Shown: piece by piece, positions 33,955 through 36,220 of the stretch
How the letters are laid out: each line of letters begins with the position of its first letter
Position numbering within the stretch: position 1 is the first letter of the stretch
Assembly: GCF_001045675.1 (NCBI RefSeq)
Contig: NZ_LEKT01000027.1
Location: forward strand, 1-36,220
DNA from: Megasphaera cerevisiae DSM 20462
GTDB lineage: Bacteria; Bacillota; Negativicutes; Veillonellales; Megasphaeraceae
Direction: 5' to 3'
Length of the DNA stretch: 36,220 nucleotides
Translations under genes and position numbers: made by a program
The notes under the pieces: generated by a model
What the model saw: only the letters and a program-made list of their open reading frames with translations
What the model was told of the DNA's origin: nothing
Databases searched by the model: none

Positions 33955-34856
33955 TGATGAAGAATCCGCTGCTTGATGTACGGCATATCAGTCAAATTTT
34001 TTCTTTAGGAGCAGGCCAGACGATAGAGGCGGTCCATGACGTATCCTTCGCCATACAGGCCCATGAAACGGTGGGACTCATAGGCGAATCGGGCTGCGGC
34101 AAATCGACGCTGGCACGGATTCTGATGGGATTGTATGAACCTGCTGCAGGAGATATTTATTTTAAAGATATGCACATTTCAGATCACGCTGTCCGCAAAA
34201 CACAGCGCCGTATTATACAGCGGGAAATGCATATGATTTTTCAGGATGCTGATGGGGCGCTTAATCCCCGTATGACAGCGGCGGATAGTATCCGTGAAGG
34301 ACTGATTCTTGCAGGGAAATGGAAGAACGCAAAGGACGGACGCCAGCAGATAGAGGAACTGCTCCGCAGCGTCGGACTGGATCGGCGTTATGGACAGGCT
34401 TGTCCCGGAGAACTGTCCGGCGGACAGCGGCAGCGTGTGGCTATTGCCCGTTGTCTGGGGATTGCGCCGTCGCTGATCATTGCCGATGAACCCATTGCGG
34501 CTCTCGATGTATCCATACAGGCGCAGATTATAAACTTGCTCAAAGATCTGCAGGAACAGCAGCATTTTTCTATGTTATTTATCGCGCATGATCTGGCTGT
34601 GGTTCGGTATATCAGCGACAGGACGGCAGTAATGTACGGCGGGAGGCTGGTGGAAATAAGCTCAACGGAAGAACTGTTTCAGCAGCCGCTTCACCCGTAT
34701 ACAAAATTGTTGCTGGCGTCCATTTTAAAACCGGATCCTGCCTACGAAAGGCAGAAAAGAGTACCGGCCTTTGACCATTCCCTTTTGTCTCTCGAAGGTG
34801 CGATGACGGAAGTGATGCCGGGACATTTTGTGCTGTGTCATGCGGGAAAAGCTTGA
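33954..34856 (+). CDS. ABC importer ATPase 2 (NikE/OppF type)
   Basis: Second nucleotide-binding subunit, 300 residues. Walker A GESGCGKSTLARIL, Q-loop MIFQDADGALNPRM, signature LSGGQRQRVAIAR, Walker B LIIADEPIAALD, switch FIAHDLAVVRYI and HPYTKLLLASI are intact. The C-terminal tail after about residue 265 is short and lacks the usual zinc/Fe-S-like cysteine region. ATG 33954 (overlapping TAA) or the ATG at 33957 follows AAGGGAG. It closes the operon and is followed by a terminator. Confidence 0.94.
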   Translation: MMKNPLLDVRHISQIFSLGAGQTIEAVHDVSFAIQAHETVGLIGESGCGKSTLARILMGLYEPAAGDIYFKDMHISDHAVRKTQRRIIQREMHMIFQDADGALNPRMTAADSIREGLILAGKWKNAKDGRQQIEELLRSVGLDRRYGQACPGELSGGQRQRVAIARCLGIAPSLIIADEPIAALDVSIQAQIINLLKDLQEQQHFSMLFIAHDLAVVRYISDRTAVMYGGRLVEISSTEELFQQPLHPYTKLLLASILKPDPAYERQKRVPAFDHSLLSLEGAMTEVMPGHFVLCHAGKA

Positions 34857-34868
34857 CAATATGCGTAT

Positions 34869-34905
34869 CCTTCGTTACATTTAATGATGTAGCGAAGGTT
34901 TTTTT
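34869..34905 (+). terminator. terminator of the ABC importer operon
   Basis: CCTTCGTTACAT (34869-34880) pairs with ATGTAGCGAAGG (34887-34898), with one T-G, around TTAATG, followed by a seven-T run. Confidence 0.93.
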
Positions 34906-34926
34906 ACATGGGAAGGGAGATATATC

Positions 34927-35895
34927 ATGAAAATATTAGTAGCAATGGAAGTCAATGATGTGCATAAAGATTGGCTTCGGCAGGCGGCAGGAAATAACGA
35001 GTTTGTGTATTTGCCCGTACAGGGACCGGTCAGCGCTCAGGCCTCGGAAGAAGAGTTAGCCGATGCGGATATTATTATCGGAAATATCGCGCCGGAGCTG
35101 CTGCGCCATGCGCCCAGGCTGCGCTGGCTTCAGCTGAACAGTGCCGGAGCAAATACGTATTGCCAGGAAGGCATACTTTCTGAGAATGTACAGCTTACCA
35201 ATGCAACAGGGGCTTATGGACTGGCCATTGCAGAACACCTGACAGGTCTTGTCATGGCCATGATGAAGAAACTATATGCATATTATGACAATCAGAAGGC
35301 GGCCTGCTGGCACGACGAAGGTCAGGTTGCCTCGGTCTATGGCGCTTCTGTGCTGATTATTGGTTTTGGCGATATTGGACGCGAATTCGGTAAACGGATG
35401 AAGGCCATGGGAGCCCACGTCATCGGTATGCGGCGGCGCAGCGGTTCCGTACCGCCGGAAGCCGATGAAATGGGAACGATGGAGAGACTGGACGAATATC
35501 TGGGAAAGGCGGATATTGTTGCATCCAGCCTGCCGGATACGCCGGCTACGTATCATCTATTCGACCAGGATCGCTTTGCTGCTATGAAGCAAGGCGCCTA
35601 TTTTCTCAATGTGGGTCGTGGGACAAACGTTGTGCAGGAGGCGTTGTGTCAGGCGGTGCAACGTGGACACCTTGCCGGTGCTGCCGTTGATGTGACGGAT
35701 CCGGAACCGCTGCCTCCGGATAATCCGATGTGGCATACCAGAGGCATTTACATTACGCCCCATATTTCCGGCGGATATCATTTGCAGGCCACACATGATA
35801 CCATCGTGCGTATTGCTGCGGAAAATCTCAAGCATTTTCTATCCGGACAGCCATTGCAAAACGTTGTAGATCGTATGACCGGATATAAAAAATAG
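34927..35895 (+). CDS. D-2-hydroxyacid dehydrogenase (NAD-dependent)
   Basis: 322-residue cytoplasmic oxidoreductase that interconverts a 2-hydroxy acid and a 2-keto acid. It has the split catalytic domain at the ends and a Rossmann domain in the middle: VLIIGFGDIGREFGKRM (GxGxxG), the catalytic Arg in NVGRGTNVVQEAL, the Glu in DPEPLPPDNPMW and the His in TPHISGG. The style fits GhrA-like or 3-phosphoglycerate-dehydrogenase-like enzymes more than fermentative D-lactate dehydrogenase; the substrate is not predictable. ATG 34927 follows AAGGGAG. No good promoter is visible between it and the preceding terminator, and no T-run terminator follows before the insertion sequence. Confidence 0.9.
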   Translation: MKILVAMEVNDVHKDWLRQAAGNNEFVYLPVQGPVSAQASEEELADADIIIGNIAPELLRHAPRLRWLQLNSAGANTYCQEGILSENVQLTNATGAYGLAIAEHLTGLVMAMMKKLYAYYDNQKAACWHDEGQVASVYGASVLIIGFGDIGREFGKRMKAMGAHVIGMRRRSGSVPPEADEMGTMERLDEYLGKADIVASSLPDTPATYHLFDQDRFAAMKQGAYFLNVGRGTNVVQEALCQAVQRGHLAGAAVDVTDPEPLPPDNPMWHTRGIYITPHISGGYHLQATHDTIVRIAAENLKHFLSGQPLQNVVDRMTGYKK

Positions 35896-35906
35896 GAAAA
35901 CTCTGG

Positions 35907-35948
35907 CGGGTCAGGACTTCTGCGAACGGACAGAAGCCTCTGTACCCG
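35907..35948 (+). other. strong interrupted hairpin of unknown role beside the insertion sequence
   Basis: CGGGT (35907-35911), AGG (35913-35915) and CTTCTG (35917-35922) pair in order with CAGAAG (35931-35936), CCT (35937-35939) and ACCCG (35944-35948), leaving an 8-base loop CGAACGGA and two small bulges. There is no T-run, so it is not a simple terminator. I recognise no known riboswitch. Confidence 0.5.
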
Positions 35949-36015
35949 GGAGCATGGTTCATTATTTTCGGGGACTTAGTGTAAAATAGTTCTCGGTAAG
36001 ATATTGCAAAAAAAA

Positions 36016-36080
36016 GAAAAGACCTAGATAATAGATATATTGCCTAGCCAGCAAAATATATCACAACCGAAGGTCTTCTC
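36016..36080 (+). promoter_or_regulatory. hairpin that would sequester the transposase ribosome site
   Basis: GAAAAGACCT (36016-36025) can pair with AGGTCTTCTC (36071-36080), the bases just before the ATG. An inner stem GATATATTGC (36034-36043) pairs with GCAAAATATATC (36051-36062, 2-base bulge). Such structures commonly limit transposase translation from read-through mRNA. Confidence 0.5.
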
Positions 36081-36220
36081 ATGGAATATATTATAGCAGA
36101 AATTATCAAAACAATAAAGGAATCCGATACCGCGATCATACGCGAAACAAAATTATTGCAGCTGTTTATGCGGATTTTCACAGAGGCACTGGTTTGTGCG
36201 TTAGAAATCATGGATACAGA
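36081..36220 (+). CDS. transposase N-terminus, ISLre2/UPF0236-like (3' partial)
   Basis: Open frame from ATG 36081 to the window end, 46 full codons with no stop. The predicted start MEYIIAEIIKTIKESD and the later LLQLFMRIFTEALVCALEIMD resemble the helical N-terminus of UPF0236/ISLre2 transposases, which typically reads as a short amphipathic helix followed by an LxxxLExxD helix. The DDE-like catalytic part would lie beyond the window. An AAGG ribosome site (36069-36073) is partly buried in the hairpin described at 36016-36080. Family assignment rests on a short piece and is moderate. Confidence 0.6.
   Translation, partial: MEYIIAEIIKTIKESDTAIIRETKLLQLFMRIFTEALVCALEIMDT

Larger units (their letters stand above)
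35970..36220 (+). mobile_element. left part of a probable ISLre2-type insertion sequence (runs off the window)
   Basis: The segment from about 35970 (GGGGACTTAGTGTAAAATAG) has the look of an IS end followed by an AT-rich leader and a transposase start. The right end is outside the window, so the terminal repeat and target duplication cannot be checked. The boundary is an estimate. Confidence 0.6.

Overview
The window looks like a chromosomal segment from a Negativicutes bacterium (diderm Firmicutes), most likely Megasphaera-like within the Veillonellales. It combines an outer-membrane TonB-dependent receptor and porin-like beta-barrel, which need an outer membrane, with a typical Firmicutes/Clostridia housekeeping gene order (rimP-nusA-ylxR-ylxQ-infB-rbfA-nrnA-truB-ribF). 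The genus is an inference from gene content and protein style, not from a search.

Layout. (1) 1-4780: a very large outer-membrane protein gene, a TonB-dependent receptor fused in frame to a second porin-like barrel. It carries a 13-G homopolymer just after what looks like the end of a signal peptide, and a single in-frame TAG at 3860-3862. With 13 Gs the apparent signal-peptide frame is out of phase with the receptor; with 12 (or 15) it would be in phase. This looks like a slipped-strand phase-variation switch. A perfect 20-bp bidirectional terminator separates it from (2) 4959-5420, a minus-strand guanine deaminase-like gene, the only clear minus-strand gene. (3) 5608-10632: small zinc-ribbon membrane protein, polA, mutM, coaE and a membrane-anchored lytic transglycosylase, in tight rightward order. 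(4) 10641-10725: tRNA-Leu(CAG), then an unrecognised 226-aa protein. (5) 11553-19623: the transcription/translation operon behind a good promoter and a strong leader hairpin; ylxP and the usual downstream rpsO are absent. (6) 19699-22218: two tandem LysN-like aminotransferases of equal length, each with its own promoter and terminator. (7) 22311-25470: recQ-thyA-folA with overlapping starts. (8) 25574-25771: a cold-shock protein with promoter and terminator. (9) 25925-28163: a free-standing heavy-metal-associated domain protein and a Zn/Cd/Pb-type P1B ATPase lacking that domain, with a shared motif upstream of both. (10) 28296-29234: a divergent carbamoyltransferase. (11) 29465-34856: a five-gene peptide/nickel-type ABC importer, possibly for nickel. 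(12) 34927-35895: a D-2-hydroxyacid dehydrogenase. (13) from about 35970 to the window end: the left part of a probable ISLre2-type insertion sequence, preceded by a strong hairpin of unknown role.

Most of the window is ordinary housekeeping DNA. The clearest candidate for something new is the phase-variable double-barrel receptor at the left edge. Next in interest are the carbamoyltransferase with non-canonical substrate motifs, the split metal-binding domain/ATPase pair with its putative shared operator, and the unexplained hairpin beside the insertion sequence.
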